Of a stretch of 31,558 nt of DNA, positions 1-7,707 are shown piece after piece. The DNA lies in contig JAFGPF010000038.1 of NCBI GenBank assembly GCA_016926115.1, positions 1 through 31,558 on the forward strand, read 5' to 3'. Within the stretch, counting starts at the first letter, position 1. Every line of letters starts with the position of its first letter. The position numbers and the translations under genes are program-made. Under the pieces are notes generated by a model. It searched no databases, was not told the origin of the DNA, and saw only the letters and a program-made list of their open reading frames with translations. This DNA is from Dehalococcoidales bacterium (GTDB lineage Bacteria > Chloroflexota > Dehalococcoidia > Dehalococcoidales > RBG-16-60-22).

Positions 1-2
1 AC

Positions 3-839
3 ATCGTGCTGCTGCGCCAGACGCTCAATCTTACCGAACCGGCTGTGGAAGCCGTCTACCAGCTGCGGCGTCGCTTCGGCAAAAGCTGGCTCCAGAACAC
101 GCTGGACATAGAAGGCGGCGAGGATACGAAGTCGCTTCTCGATGAACTCAACATCCACGAAAGCACCTTCCAGAACCTCAAGCGCGGACTGGCTACCATC
201 GGGCGGCTGCCCTTCATCGAGCCGCATGCCCCGGTCGACGCCGTCAAGAGCATCCTCGACCACCTCGACCGCGGTATCAACGTGGTGCTGGAGTTCGGCA
301 GGTACCGCGACATCACCGCCTATGTCCTCGTGGCGAACATGCTCGCCCGCCGCATTTACGGCCAATACCAGTCGCGCACGGAAAAAGCCATGGCGGAGGG
401 CACGGCGACACCCAACCCGCTGGTAATCACCATCGAGGAAGCACACAAGTTCCTCAACCCGGAGGTCTCCGGGCAGACCATCTTCGGCACCATCGCCCGT
501 GAGATGCGCAAGTACAACGTCAGCCTGCTGGTCATCGACCAGCGGCCCAGCGGCATCGATTCCGAGGTAATGTCGCAGATGGGCACCAAGATAACCTGCC
601 TCCTCGACAACGAACGGGATATCGACGCCGTCCTCGCCGGTGTTTCCGGCAAGAGCGAACTGAAGTCCGTCCTGGCCCGCCTCGCTCCCAAGCAGCAGGC
701 GCTCATCTTCGGCCACGCCGTGCCCATGCCGGTGGCCTTCCAGCCCCGCGAATACGGCTCCGCCCAGTCTTACAAGGATTTCATTTCGGGCGGACAGCCG
801 GAAAAGCCGGAAGAAAACATCGAAGAGCTCTGGGAATAA
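3..839 (+). CDS. HerA-like DNA-translocase ATPase, 5'-truncated by window edge
   Basis: The reading frame is open to the left edge, so the N-terminal part, including the expected Walker A loop, lies outside. The visible part has the signature of the HerA/DUF87 hexameric ATPase family: a Walker B strand followed by acidic residues (LVITIEEAHKFLNP, about bases 420-461), then an arginine-rich stretch REMRKYNVSLLVIDQRPS and the sensor-like ITCLLDN. HerA proteins pump or translocate DNA and often pair with the nuclease NurA in end resection. No nurA is visible here, but it could lie upstream. The acidic tail ends two bases before the next ATG. The family call is firm. A role in repair, conjugation or defence cannot be decided from this fragment. 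Confidence 0.85.
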   Translation: MVLLRQTLNLTEPAVEAVYQLRRRFGKSWLQNTLDIEGGEDTKSLLDELNIHESTFQNLKRGLATIGRLPFIEPHAPVDAVKSILDHLDRGINVVLEFGRYRDITAYVLVANMLARRIYGQYQSRTEKAMAEGTATPNPLVITIEEAHKFLNPEVSGQTIFGTIAREMRKYNVSLLVIDQRPSGIDSEVMSQMGTKITCLLDNERDIDAVLAGVSGKSELKSVLARLAPKQQALIFGHAVPMPVAFQPREYGSAQSYKDFISGGQPEKPEENIEELWE

Positions 840-841
840 AA

Positions 842-1678
842 ATGAAATCTTCTAAAGCACGCAGGAAGAAGGTCGGTCTGGCTCTCAGCGGCGGCGCGGC
901 GCGGGGACTGGCGCACGTCGGCGTGCTAAGGGTGCTGCAAAAAGAAGGCATCCCCATCGACCTGATAGCAGGCACCAGCGCCGGGGCGGTTATCGGCGCG
1001 GGCTACGCCTGGGACCAGGACATGACCCGCATCACCAGGGAGGCCCTTGACGCCGACTGGAAAAAAATGGCGCCCATGATAGACCTTTCTTTACCGAAGT
1101 CCGGCTTCATCAAGGGCAAGAAAGTGCAGGAGCTTATTGCCGGATATGTCGGCGGGAACATCAAGTTCAGCGACCTTTCCATACCGTTCGCCTGCGTCGC
1201 CACGGACATAGACACCGGCGAGGAGATAGTCATCAATAGCGGCTCGGTGCCGGAGGCCCTCCGCGCCAGCATCTCCATACCGGGTATCTTCACCGTGGTG
1301 AAATACGAGGGAAGATATCTCGTGGACGGCGGACTGACGACGCCCGTGCCCGTGGAAGTGGTCAGGGACATGGGCGCCGATTTTATAATCGCCGTAAACG
1401 TCAATCCGGACGTTACCGACCGCCTGGGCAAAACGAGCCAGAAGCGGGTGGCCGCCCGCAAAGAACCGAACATCTTCCAGATAATGATGCAGTCCGTCTA
1501 TATCACCACGTACTCTCTGGCGCGCGGCAGCCTGGAAAACGCCGATATCGTCATCGAGCCGGACCTCGCCCACATCAACGCTGGCGACTTTAACAAGGCG
1601 AAGGAGCTGATTACGCGCGGCCGGCAGGCGGCGGAGGAGGCCGTACCGGAAATTAAGCGAAAGCTGGAAAATCTCTAG
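842..1678 (+). CDS. Patatin-like phospholipase (RssA type)
   Basis: This 278-residue protein is a predicted Ser-Asp dyad acyl hydrolase acting on phospholipids or other acyl esters. The glycine-rich oxyanion loop GGAARG is at residues 17-22. The nucleophile elbow GTSAG is at 44-48 with Ser46. The catalytic Asp162 sits in DGG (162-164), followed by TTPVPVEV. The size fits single-domain bacterial patatins of the YchK/RssA group. No signal peptide is seen, and a basic N-terminus (KSSKARRKK) precedes the fold, so it is probably cytoplasmic or peripheral to the membrane. It starts two bases after the HerA-like stop and is probably co-transcribed with it; the ribosome binding site is weak. The natural substrate is unknown. 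Confidence 0.9.
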   Translation: MKSSKARRKKVGLALSGGAARGLAHVGVLRVLQKEGIPIDLIAGTSAGAVIGAGYAWDQDMTRITREALDADWKKMAPMIDLSLPKSGFIKGKKVQELIAGYVGGNIKFSDLSIPFACVATDIDTGEEIVINSGSVPEALRASISIPGIFTVVKYEGRYLVDGGLTTPVPVEVVRDMGADFIIAVNVNPDVTDRLGKTSQKRVAARKEPNIFQIMMQSVYITTYSLARGSLENADIVIEPDLAHINAGDFNKAKELITRGRQAAEEAVPEIKRKLENL

Positions 1679-1831
1679 CCGAACGGTCCTTACCTTTCCT
1701 CCAACTGTACACCTCCCCACCCCGTGTTTTTTATTTTTTCCCACCTTTATCCTTCAATTGTGAAGCACGGACCACCCTCGTTTCATCAGCGGCATATCAC
1801 ATAGTCCTTCCACCCATCCCCCAAAGAGGTG

Positions 1832-1857
1832 TTTAAGAGGGGCTTCGTCCCTCTTTA
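1832..1857. terminator. GC-rich hairpin with AT-rich flank, possible terminator
   Basis: A 7-bp stem (1835-1841 with 1849-1855, AAGAGGG/CCCTCTT) encloses a loop of 7 bases containing TTCG. It is followed by TTATAAAAATT rather than a clean T-run. It could end transcription from the patatin gene, or be part of the composite repeat that continues to 1929. Its twin role is unproven. Confidence 0.45.
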
Positions 1858-1868
1858 TAAAAATTCAT

Positions 1869-1929
1869 TCCCCCTCTCCAATCAAATGATTCCTCGGGTG
1901 AACCTGAAGTTACTGATTGGAGAGGGGGA
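1869..1929. repeat. Long perfect inverted repeat, 16-bp arms
   Basis: The arms at 1869-1884 and 1914-1929 are exact reverse complements (TCCCCCTCTCCAATCA and TGATTGGAGAGGGGGA) around a 29-base spacer. It lies in the 326-bp gap between the patatin gene and plsC, directly after the hairpin at 1832-1857. The size and perfect symmetry resemble a small non-coding palindromic element dispersed in genomes rather than an operator. The rest of the gap (1679-1831) is T- and C-rich, with no gene that I can support. Confidence 0.7.
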
Positions 1930-1964
1930 TTAAGGGGGTGAGGTTAAAACAGTGTAAGGCTGAG

Positions 1965-1995
1965 TTTGTCATGCCACTTCCTCACAGGATATAAT
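1965..1995 (+). promoter_or_regulatory. Putative promoter for plsC
   Basis: A perfect -10 TATAAT lies at 1990-1995, with TTGTCA at 1965-1970 as a possible -35, although the 19-base spacer is long. The -10 ends only 9 bases before the plsC ATG and no Shine-Dalgarno sequence is present. The transcript would therefore be leaderless or nearly so. Confidence 0.5.
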
Positions 1996-2004
1996 CATTA
2001 GCAA

Positions 2005-2658
2005 ATGCACTGGGTATATTACTTCGGCAGGGTCCTGATACGCTTGCTGGTATTCCCCGTGGGAAACTGGCGGGTAAAAGGACGGGAAAACGTCCCGGAA
2101 CGTGGCCCCCTGCTCATCGTCTGCAACCACCTCCACATCGCCGACCCTCCCATCGTCGCCGCCAGCATCCCGCTAAAGGTCGTCTTCATGGCTAAGGACG
2201 ACCTCTGGGAAAGCGGGTGGTCGCGCTTCTGGGTGGAGAACTTCGGCGCGTTCCCGGTGCGAAGGGGCGGCATCGATAGAGAAGCGCTCTACCAGGCGGA
2301 ACGGTGGCTGAAGCGGGGCGTCTCCGTGATGATGTTCCCGGAAGGCTCGCGGAGCAAGACCAGCAGCATGCAGCCCGCCCTGCCCGGCGCGGCATTAATC
2401 GCCTCCCGGCTGGGCGTACCCATTTTACCGGTGGGCATCTCCGGGACGGACAGGCTCAGGAAACTGGGCTGGGCGGTACTGCACCGACCCACCGTAACGG
2501 TCATGATAGGCAAGCCCTTCAATCCTCCCTTGCCCGACGGAAAACTAAACAGAGAGCAGCGTAATCAGTTAATGTACGACATCATGAGAAAAGTCGCCGA
2601 ATTGCTGCCTCCCGAATACCACGGCGTTTACAGCGAGGATAAAAATGCCCCGGATTGA
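2005..2658 (+). CDS. plsC: 1-acyl-sn-glycerol-3-phosphate acyltransferase
   Basis: This 217-residue LPLAT-family enzyme transfers a fatty acyl group to lysophosphatidic acid, giving phosphatidic acid at the inner face of the membrane. The catalytic HX4D motif is His42-Asp47 (NHLHIAD). Phosphate-binding FPEGSRS lies at 111-117. A hydrophobic N-terminal stretch (about 4-20) probably anchors it. The start is the ATG 9 bases after a TATAAT box and has no ribosome binding site. The 3' end overlaps ispH by 14 bases, so the two are translationally linked. The family also includes acyltransferases with other acceptors, but the length and motifs are ordinary for PlsC. Confidence 0.9.
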   Translation: MHWVYYFGRVLIRLLVFPVGNWRVKGRENVPERGPLLIVCNHLHIADPPIVAASIPLKVVFMAKDDLWESGWSRFWVENFGAFPVRRGGIDREALYQAERWLKRGVSVMMFPEGSRSKTSSMQPALPGAALIASRLGVPILPVGISGTDRLRKLGWAVLHRPTVTVMIGKPFNPPLPDGKLNREQRNQLMYDIMRKVAELLPPEYHGVYSEDKNAPD

Positions 2659-3499
2659 AAAAGCCGCCCGGACCGGCTTCTGCTTCGGGGTGAGACGTGC
2701 TATCAATAGCCTGGAAAAGGTAGCCCGCGAGCGCGGGGGCATGGAGACGCTGGGGGCGGTGGTGCACAACCAGCAGGTGCTCCAGAAACTCGCCGGAATA
2801 GGCGTAAGGGTCGTCGATAATATCGACGATATCCGGGGGAAAGTCGTCGTTACCAGCTCCCACGGCGTCAGTCCGGCGCTGGAAGAAGAACTGGCGAGCC
2901 GCAATATCGATGTTATCAGCACCACCTGTCCCTTCGTGCGCCGCGCCCAGGTAGCCGCCCGCCGACTGGCGGAGTCCGGCTTCTTCGTCATCGTCTACGG
3001 CGACGCCGAACACCCGGAGGTCAAGGGCATCCTCGGCTGGGCAAAGGGACAGGGACTGGCGACTCTCGACGAGGAGCCGGTCAAGACACTGGAGTCCATG
3101 CCGCGCCGCATCGGCATCCTCTCCCAGACGACCCAGGTGCCCGGCTATTTCGCCGAGTTCACCAAGAAGATAATCGACCTGGCGCTGACCAAGGACTCCG
3201 AGATACGCATCATCGATACCATCTGCCACGATATCCGCGAAAGGCAGGCAGCCGCCCTGGAACTGGCGCACCGTGCCGACCTCATGCTGGTGGTGGGGGG
3301 ACGTGCCAGCGCCAACACCAACCGACTCGCCGAACTCTGCTCGCAGGTCACGGAAACATATCACATCGAGACCGCCGCGGATATTCAGCCCGGCTGGCTC
3401 AATGGTAAGGAACTCATCGGCGTGACCGCCGGAGCCTCCACCGCCGAGGAGACGGTGGACGAGGTGATGAAACGCCTCGAGGAAATGACCCCGCCTTGA
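2645..3499 (+). CDS. ispH: 4-hydroxy-3-methylbut-2-enyl diphosphate reductase
   Basis: This is IspH/LytB, the last enzyme of the MEP isoprenoid pathway. It reduces HMBPP to IPP and DMAPP with a [4Fe-4S] cluster. The three cluster cysteines are visible as Cys13 (GFCFGV), Cys95 (TTCPFV) and Cys194 (TICHDIRERQ). Substrate-binding histidines are at His41, His73 (SSHGV) and His123 (EHPEVKG). The later ASANTNRLAELC and VTAGAST motifs are intact. At 284 residues it has the standard length. It starts inside plsC, coupling membrane lipid and isoprenoid synthesis. The enzyme needs low-potential electrons, consistent with the ferredoxins nearby. Its stop codon lies inside the -35 box of the next promoter. 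Confidence 0.97.
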   Translation: MPRIEKAARTGFCFGVRRAINSLEKVARERGGMETLGAVVHNQQVLQKLAGIGVRVVDNIDDIRGKVVVTSSHGVSPALEEELASRNIDVISTTCPFVRRAQVAARRLAESGFFVIVYGDAEHPEVKGILGWAKGQGLATLDEEPVKTLESMPRRIGILSQTTQVPGYFAEFTKKIIDLALTKDSEIRIIDTICHDIRERQAAALELAHRADLMLVVGGRASANTNRLAELCSQVTETYHIETAADIQPGWLNGKELIGVTAGASTAEETVDEVMKRLEEMTPP

Positions 3500-3524
3500 C
3501 TCCCCTTTATGTACTCCTTATAAT
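3496..3524 (+). promoter_or_regulatory. Strong sigma70-type promoter of the acyl-CoA dehydrogenase/ETF operon
   Basis: TTGACT at 3496-3501, a 17-base spacer and a perfect TATAAT at 3519-3524 give a near-consensus promoter. Its -35 box overlaps the ispH stop codon. The predicted start near 3531 leaves a leader of about 110 bases before the TTG start at 3642. I see no known riboswitch in that leader. Confidence 0.75.
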
Positions 3525-3641
3525 TTAACCTGTATTCAAAGTTTTAATCGCTGACTCCGGACACCCGAATATAATCCCATGTATAACAGGACTTGGCAGG
3601 ATATTTTACCCGAGTCGGTCTATTAATGGAGGGACGATACC

Positions 3642-4799
3642 TTGGACTACTTTTTAGACGAACAGCAGAAGACCATCAAAGACCTCGCCCGGAAGATAGC
3701 CGAGGAGAGAATCCTCCCCGTCCGGGCGGAACTCGATGAAAAAGAGGAGTTCCCCTGGGATATCGTCAAAGACCTTGCCGACGCCGACATGTTCCGTGTC
3801 TTCGTGCCCGAGGAATACGAGGGGCTCAACGGCGGCTGCCTGGAGCTCTGCCTGGTCGTGGAGGAACTCAGCCGGGTCTGCAGCGGGGTGGCGGTGACCT
3901 ATGCCGCCAGCGCCCTGGGCTGCATGACCCTGATGGAATACGGCACCGACGAGCAAAAAAAGAGGTTCCTCCCCGATATCGCCGCCGGCAGGAAGCTAAC
4001 AGCCTTTGCCATCACCGAGCCTGCCGCCGGCTCCGATGCCGGTAACATCAAGACAACGGCGGAAAAGGTGGAGGGGGGATATCTATTAAACGGCACCAAG
4101 CAGTTTATCACCAACGGCGGTGAAGCCGGGATATATACGGTCATCGCCCTGACGGACAAGACCAAAGGCGCCCGCGGCGCCAGCGCCATCATCGTAGAGA
4201 AAGACACGCCGGGCTTTACCTTCGGCAAGAAGGAAAAGAAGCTGGGCATCCGCACCTCGGCTACCCGCGAGCTTGTCTTTAAAAACTGCCTCGTCCCGGA
4301 GGAAAACCTGCTCGGCAAACCGGGACTGGGCTTTATACAGGCGATGCGTCTCTTCGACCGCTCCCGTCCGGGTATCGGGTCACAGGCGGTGGGGCTGGCG
4401 CAGGGGGCTTTAGAGGCGGCGACGGACTACGCCCGGGAGCGCGTCCAGTTCAACCAGCCGCTGATTTCCATGCCGGTCGTCCAGAACATGCTGGCGGACA
4501 TGGCGATACAGGTGGAAGCCGCCCGCGCGCTGGTATACGCGGCGGCGAGGTACGTCGATAGCGGCGCCCGCAACGTCACCGAGGAGTCCGCCATGGCTAA
4601 AGTCTTCGCCTCGGATGCTGCCATGAAGGTCACCGTGGACGCCGTGCAGATATGCGGCGGCTCCGGCTACATGCGCGACTACCCGGTGGAGAAGATGATG
4701 CGGGACGCTAAAATCCTCCAGATATACGAAGGCACCAACCAGATACTCCGCAACGCCATCGCCGTGAACCTGCGTAAAAGAAAGGCAAGAACGGCATGA
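3642..4799 (+). CDS. Acyl-CoA dehydrogenase
   Basis: This 385-residue FAD enzyme oxidises an acyl-CoA to a trans-2-enoyl-CoA and hands its electrons to ETF. Family signatures are ITEPAAGSDAGNIKT (substrate/FAD region), GTKQFITNGG and CGGSGYMRDYPVEKMMRDAK. The catalytic base is Glu363 in IYEGTNQI, the position used by short- and medium-chain enzymes. The start is TTG at 3642, supported by GGAGGG at 3628-3633 with an 8-base spacing. The stop overlaps etfB by four bases (ATGA). The context (EtfB, ferredoxin, ferredoxin-EtfA) implies electron exchange with ferredoxin, so it could run as a dehydrogenase or, in a bifurcating complex, as an enoyl-CoA reductase. Chain-length specificity cannot be read. 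Confidence 0.95.
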   Translation: MDYFLDEQQKTIKDLARKIAEERILPVRAELDEKEEFPWDIVKDLADADMFRVFVPEEYEGLNGGCLELCLVVEELSRVCSGVAVTYAASALGCMTLMEYGTDEQKKRFLPDIAAGRKLTAFAITEPAAGSDAGNIKTTAEKVEGGYLLNGTKQFITNGGEAGIYTVIALTDKTKGARGASAIIVEKDTPGFTFGKKEKKLGIRTSATRELVFKNCLVPEENLLGKPGLGFIQAMRLFDRSRPGIGSQAVGLAQGALEAATDYARERVQFNQPLISMPVVQNMLADMAIQVEAARALVYAAARYVDSGARNVTEESAMAKVFASDAAMKVTVDAVQICGGSGYMRDYPVEKMMRDAKILQIYEGTNQILRNAIAVNLRKRKARTA

Positions 4800-5581
4800 A
4801 TATCGTCGTCTGCCTGAAACAGGTGCCCGGCACCACCGAAGTTAAAATCGACCCCGAGACCAATACCCTCATCCGGCAGGGCATCGAGAACATCATCAAC
4901 CCCTTCGATACCTACGCCATCGAAGAAGGAGTGCGAATCAAGGAAAAGGACGGGGGCAAGGTCACCGTCATCACCATGGGGCCTTCCCAGGCGGACGCGG
5001 CGCTGCGTGAGTCCATATCCCTCGGAGCGGATGAAGCCGTTTTACTTTGTGACAACGCTTTCCGCGGCGCGGATACCTGGGCTACCGCCTTCACGCTGTC
5101 CTGCGCCGTGAAAAAACTCGACCGGTACGACCTCATTATCTGCGGACGCCAGACAATCGACGGGGACACCGGGCAGGTGGGCCCGGAGCTGGCGGAAATG
5201 CTGGACATACCCTTCATCGCCTATGTCAGCGAGACAGAAGAGATAAAAGACGGCTACCTGCGTGTCAAGCGGATGGTCGAGGACGGGCATGAAGTCATCG
5301 AGACCACCCTGCCCGCCGTCATCACGGTCGCCAAGGAAATCAACGTCCCCCGCCTGCCTTCGCTGCGCGGCATCATGAAGTCCAAGAGCGCCAAAATCGA
5401 GACCTGGGGCATCGCGGAACTGGCCGTCGATGAAAACACGGTCGGCCTTTCCGGCTCTTCCACGCAGGTAATCAAGATATTTTTCCCCCAGCGGGTACAC
5501 CAGGCGGAGATGCTGGAAGGAACCCTGGAAAAGCAGGCGGATACGCTCATCGACCGGCTTAAAAGCGCGGGCTTGTGCTAG
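4796..5581 (+). CDS. etfB: Electron transfer flavoprotein beta subunit
   Basis: EtfB, 261 residues, is the small subunit of the ETF heterodimer; it carries AMP in ordinary ETFs or a second FAD in bifurcating ones. Typical features are the N-terminal NIVVCLKQVPGT, the INPFDTYAIEEGVRIKE segment, and the CGRQTIDGDTGQVGPELAE motif near residue 120. It overlaps the acyl-CoA dehydrogenase by 4 bases, which implies coupled translation. Downstream lie the ferredoxin and EtfA, completing the complex. Pairing with a ferredoxin-fused EtfA resembles the caffeyl-CoA reductase and lactate dehydrogenase ETFs of acetogens. Whether this EtfB binds FAD rather than AMP needs an alignment. Confidence 0.95.
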   Translation: MNIVVCLKQVPGTTEVKIDPETNTLIRQGIENIINPFDTYAIEEGVRIKEKDGGKVTVITMGPSQADAALRESISLGADEAVLLCDNAFRGADTWATAFTLSCAVKKLDRYDLIICGRQTIDGDTGQVGPELAEMLDIPFIAYVSETEEIKDGYLRVKRMVEDGHEVIETTLPAVITVAKEINVPRLPSLRGIMKSKSAKIETWGIAELAVDENTVGLSGSSTQVIKIFFPQRVHQAEMLEGTLEKQADTLIDRLKSAGLC

Positions 5582-5592
5582 GATTTTTATAA

Positions 5593-5790
5593 ATGGGAGT
5601 TAAGATTGATTTACTCAAATGCACGGGCTGCGGCGCCTGTACTTTAGAGTGCCCGGTCGGCGTGCTTGCTGTCGAGGATATGAAGTGCCGGGTCAAGGAG
5701 GGCTGTATATCCTGCGGCAAATGCGTGGACAGGTGCCAATGGCAGGCGATTACGCTGACGGACGAACCGGATAAACAGAAAGACAAATAG
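5593..5790 (+). CDS. Small 2x[4Fe-4S] ferredoxin
   Basis: This 65-residue protein has two CxxCxxCxxxC cluster motifs: Cys10/13/16/20 (the last followed by Pro) and Cys38/41/44/48. An additional cysteine, Cys32, lies between them. The second motif ends CQW rather than the usual CP. The protein ends in a charged tail. It is embedded between etfB and the ferredoxin-fused etfA, so it probably shuttles electrons to or from the ETF complex, or is a structural subunit of it. The ribosome binding site is weak (AGGA about 11 bases upstream). Confidence 0.9.
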   Translation: MGVKIDLLKCTGCGACTLECPVGVLAVEDMKCRVKEGCISCGKCVDRCQWQAITLTDEPDKQKDK

Positions 5791-5796
5791 AGAGAC

Positions 5797-6978
5797 ATGG
5801 GACTGAAAATAAACCTCGATGAATGCGTCGGCTGCGGTAACTGCACCTCGGTCTGCCCCTTCGACCTTGTAAAAGTCGTCGGGGGCAAGGTCAGTATAGA
5901 CGAAGAAGGCTGCACGCTCTGCGGCGCCTGCGCGGATGCCTGCGATTATAACGCCATCACCATCGAAGCCGGGGAACCGGCCGCCCCCGCCGACGAAAGC
6001 TATCGCGGCGTCTGGGTGTATGCCGAACAGCGGCGCGGCGAACTGAAAAACGTCGCCTACGAACTCCTGTCGCGCGGCAGGGAACTCGCCGATACGCTGG
6101 AGACGGAGCTTTGCGCCGTGTGCCTCGGTCATGACATTCAGGACATCAACAGCCTGATTGCCTACGGCGCCGATAAGGTCTACCTGGTGAACAGTCCGGA
6201 TTTAGCCGATAACCAGGAGGACTACCTCACCCACAAGATGGTCGAGCTTATCCGGGAATACAAGCCGGAGGCGGTCATCGCCGGCGCCACGGCGCTGGGA
6301 CGCGCGTTTATCCCGCGCGTGGCGGCTATCCTGAACACGGGGCTTACCGCCGACTGTACCGGACTGGACATAGACACAGAAAAGAGGCTGCTCCTCCAGA
6401 CCCGCCCCACCTTCGGCGGGAATATCATGGCGACCATTATCTGCCCCGCCAAGCGACCCCAGATGGCGACCGTCCGGCCCCGCGTCTTCAATAAGGGCGC
6501 ACCGGACGATAAACGGCAGGGGCAAATCATTAAGATAGATTTTAAAAAAGAAGCTATCACGCCTAAAACCAGACTCCTCGACTTTATAGATGACGTCACC
6601 GAGACAATTAAAATCGAGGACGCGGATATCATCGTCTCCGGCGGGCGCGGACTGGGCAAGCCGGAGAACTTCAAGCTGCTTGCGGAACTTGCAGAAGCGC
6701 TCGGGGCGGCGCTGGGCTCATCGCGGGCGGCGGTGGACGAGGGGTGGATTCCTTACAGCCACCAGGTGGGACAGACCGGCAAGACCGTCTGCCCCAAACT
6801 GTACATCGCCTGTGGTATCTCCGGGGCTATCCAGCATTTAGCCGGCATGCAGACATCAGACATCATCGTCGCTATCAACGACGACCCCAATGCCCCCATC
6901 TTCGAAGTAGCCACCTACGGCATCGTCGGCGACCTTTTCCAGGTGGTGCCGCTGCTGATTCAGAAGCTGAAGGACTAA
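5797..6978 (+). CDS. etfA: Electron transfer flavoprotein alpha subunit with N-terminal ferredoxin domain
   Basis: This 393-residue EtfA carries an extra N-terminal domain with two [4Fe-4S] motifs, Cys10/13/16/20 and Cys39/42/45/49. A normal EtfA follows from about residue 70. The C-terminal FAD domain shows [32 protein letters not shown] and the [13 protein letters not shown] segment. Standard EtfA is about 310-330 residues, so the extension accounts for the difference. Ferredoxin-fused EtfA is known from acetogen caffeyl-CoA reductase (CarE) and lactate dehydrogenase complexes, which couple NADH and ferredoxin by flavin-based bifurcation. Here the partner is an acyl-CoA dehydrogenase in the same operon. 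Function as a bifurcating complex is an inference. Confidence 0.95.
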   Translation: MGLKINLDECVGCGNCTSVCPFDLVKVVGGKVSIDEEGCTLCGACADACDYNAITIEAGEPAAPADESYRGVWVYAEQRRGELKNVAYELLSRGRELADTLETELCAVCLGHDIQDINSLIAYGADKVYLVNSPDLADNQEDYLTHKMVELIREYKPEAVIAGATALGRAFIPRVAAILNTGLTADCTGLDIDTEKRLLLQTRPTFGGNIMATIICPAKRPQMATVRPRVFNKGAPDDKRQGQIIKIDFKKEAITPKTRLLDFIDDVTETIKIEDADIIVSGGRGLGKPENFKLLAELAEALGAALGSSRAAVDEGWIPYSHQVGQTGKTVCPKLYIACGISGAIQHLAGMQTSDIIVAINDDPNAPIFEVATYGIVGDLFQVVPLLIQKLKD

Positions 6979-6994
6979 TAACAGGACGTCTATT

Positions 6995-7465
6995 ATGCTA
7001 AAGAAAGGAAATACTGAAATGACGGATGGGACGAAGTACGGTAAATACATAATCAGCGATGACAGCGGCAGGCCGCAGCACGATACCAGAGAAAATGAGG
7101 ATTTCTCCGCAGCGCTTCCCCATATCAGTGTTCCGGTGGCTTATCTCGACGACAATGTGGTTAAAGGGAGCTTCTACGCGGAATGCATGTGGTTCCACAC
7201 GGCTACGGATGCCATCGTGGAACCACATACCCATGATTTCGATGAAATCCTGGCGTTTTTCGGCAGCAACCCCAAAGATTTTCACGACCTTGGAGGCGAG
7301 GTGGAACTATGGCTGGAAGACGAAAAACACCTGCTGACCAAAAGCTGCATGGTATTCATCCCCAAAGGCCTCCGTCATTGCCCGATGATTCTCCGGAAAA
7401 TAGATACGCCTATCTTTCACTTTTCCGCCGGACCCGCCCGCGACTATGATAAGACCCGGAAATAA
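6995..7465 (+). CDS. Cupin-fold protein of unknown function
   Basis: This small protein (156 residues from the first ATG) has a recognisable cupin metal site: EPHTHDFDEILAF supplies two histidines and a glutamate, and KGLRHCPM supplies the later histidine. The intervening GGEVELWLEDEKHLL strand and the FIPKG turn fit the double-stranded beta-barrel. No enzyme family can be named. A second ATG at 7019 has a good upstream AGGAA (7006-7010) and may be the real start, giving 148 residues. The 16-base distance from etfA suggests co-transcription with the ETF genes, but a metabolic link is not shown. Confidence 0.75.
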   Translation: MLKKGNTEMTDGTKYGKYIISDDSGRPQHDTRENEDFSAALPHISVPVAYLDDNVVKGSFYAECMWFHTATDAIVEPHTHDFDEILAFFGSNPKDFHDLGGEVELWLEDEKHLLTKSCMVFIPKGLRHCPMILRKIDTPIFHFSAGPARDYDKTRK

Positions 7466-7499
7466 TGTTGACTCGCTCTGGCAGTTACATCCCTCCCCG

Positions 7500-7528
7500 T
7501 TTACAGCTACGCTCAGATATGGTACAAT
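7500..7528 (+). promoter_or_regulatory. Promoter upstream of the FKBP gene
   Basis: TTTACA (7500-7505), a 17-base spacer and TACAAT (7523-7528) form a good sigma70-type promoter. The transcript would start near 7535, leaving a leader of about 170 bases before the isomerase gene. The leader contains a short open frame at 7553-7651. Confidence 0.6.
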
Positions 7529-7552
7529 CAGACATAATCGATTTGAGGAATC

Positions 7553-7651
7553 ATGATCTCACCCGCAGCCGTTAATAAAAACCCGATGGCTGCCAATTAC
7601 CCCACAGAAATCACCCCGGCTAAAAACGCCGCCCCGTTAACATCAGGATAA
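7553..7651 (+). CDS. Possible 32-residue leader ORF
   Basis: An ATG at 7553 is preceded by GAGGAA and opens 32 codons ending in TAA at 7651. It lies just downstream of the predicted promoter and upstream of the FKBP gene. The composition (many Pro, Ala and Asn) looks unlike a structured protein, so this may be chance. Confidence 0.2.
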   Translation: MISPAAVNKNPMAANYPTEITPAKNAAPLTSG

Positions 7652-7707
7652 CTCTATTACCACCCCACATCTACATACTGCGCGTTTCCACAGGAAAGGA
7701 GAAAACT

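Noticed and set aside
3..1678. HerA-like ATPase and patatin as an anti-phage defence pair
   Set aside because: Both families occur in defence systems, but each is also common in housekeeping roles; the upstream partner genes are outside the window and nothing else here suggests a defence island.
1679..1760. Terminator after the patatin gene formed by the T-rich run near 1726-1740
   Set aside because: No stem precedes the T-run; it is only a homopolymer-rich stretch.
2582..3364. Open frame of 260 codons on the minus strand
   Set aside because: It is antisense to ispH, which has all its cluster cysteines and substrate residues.
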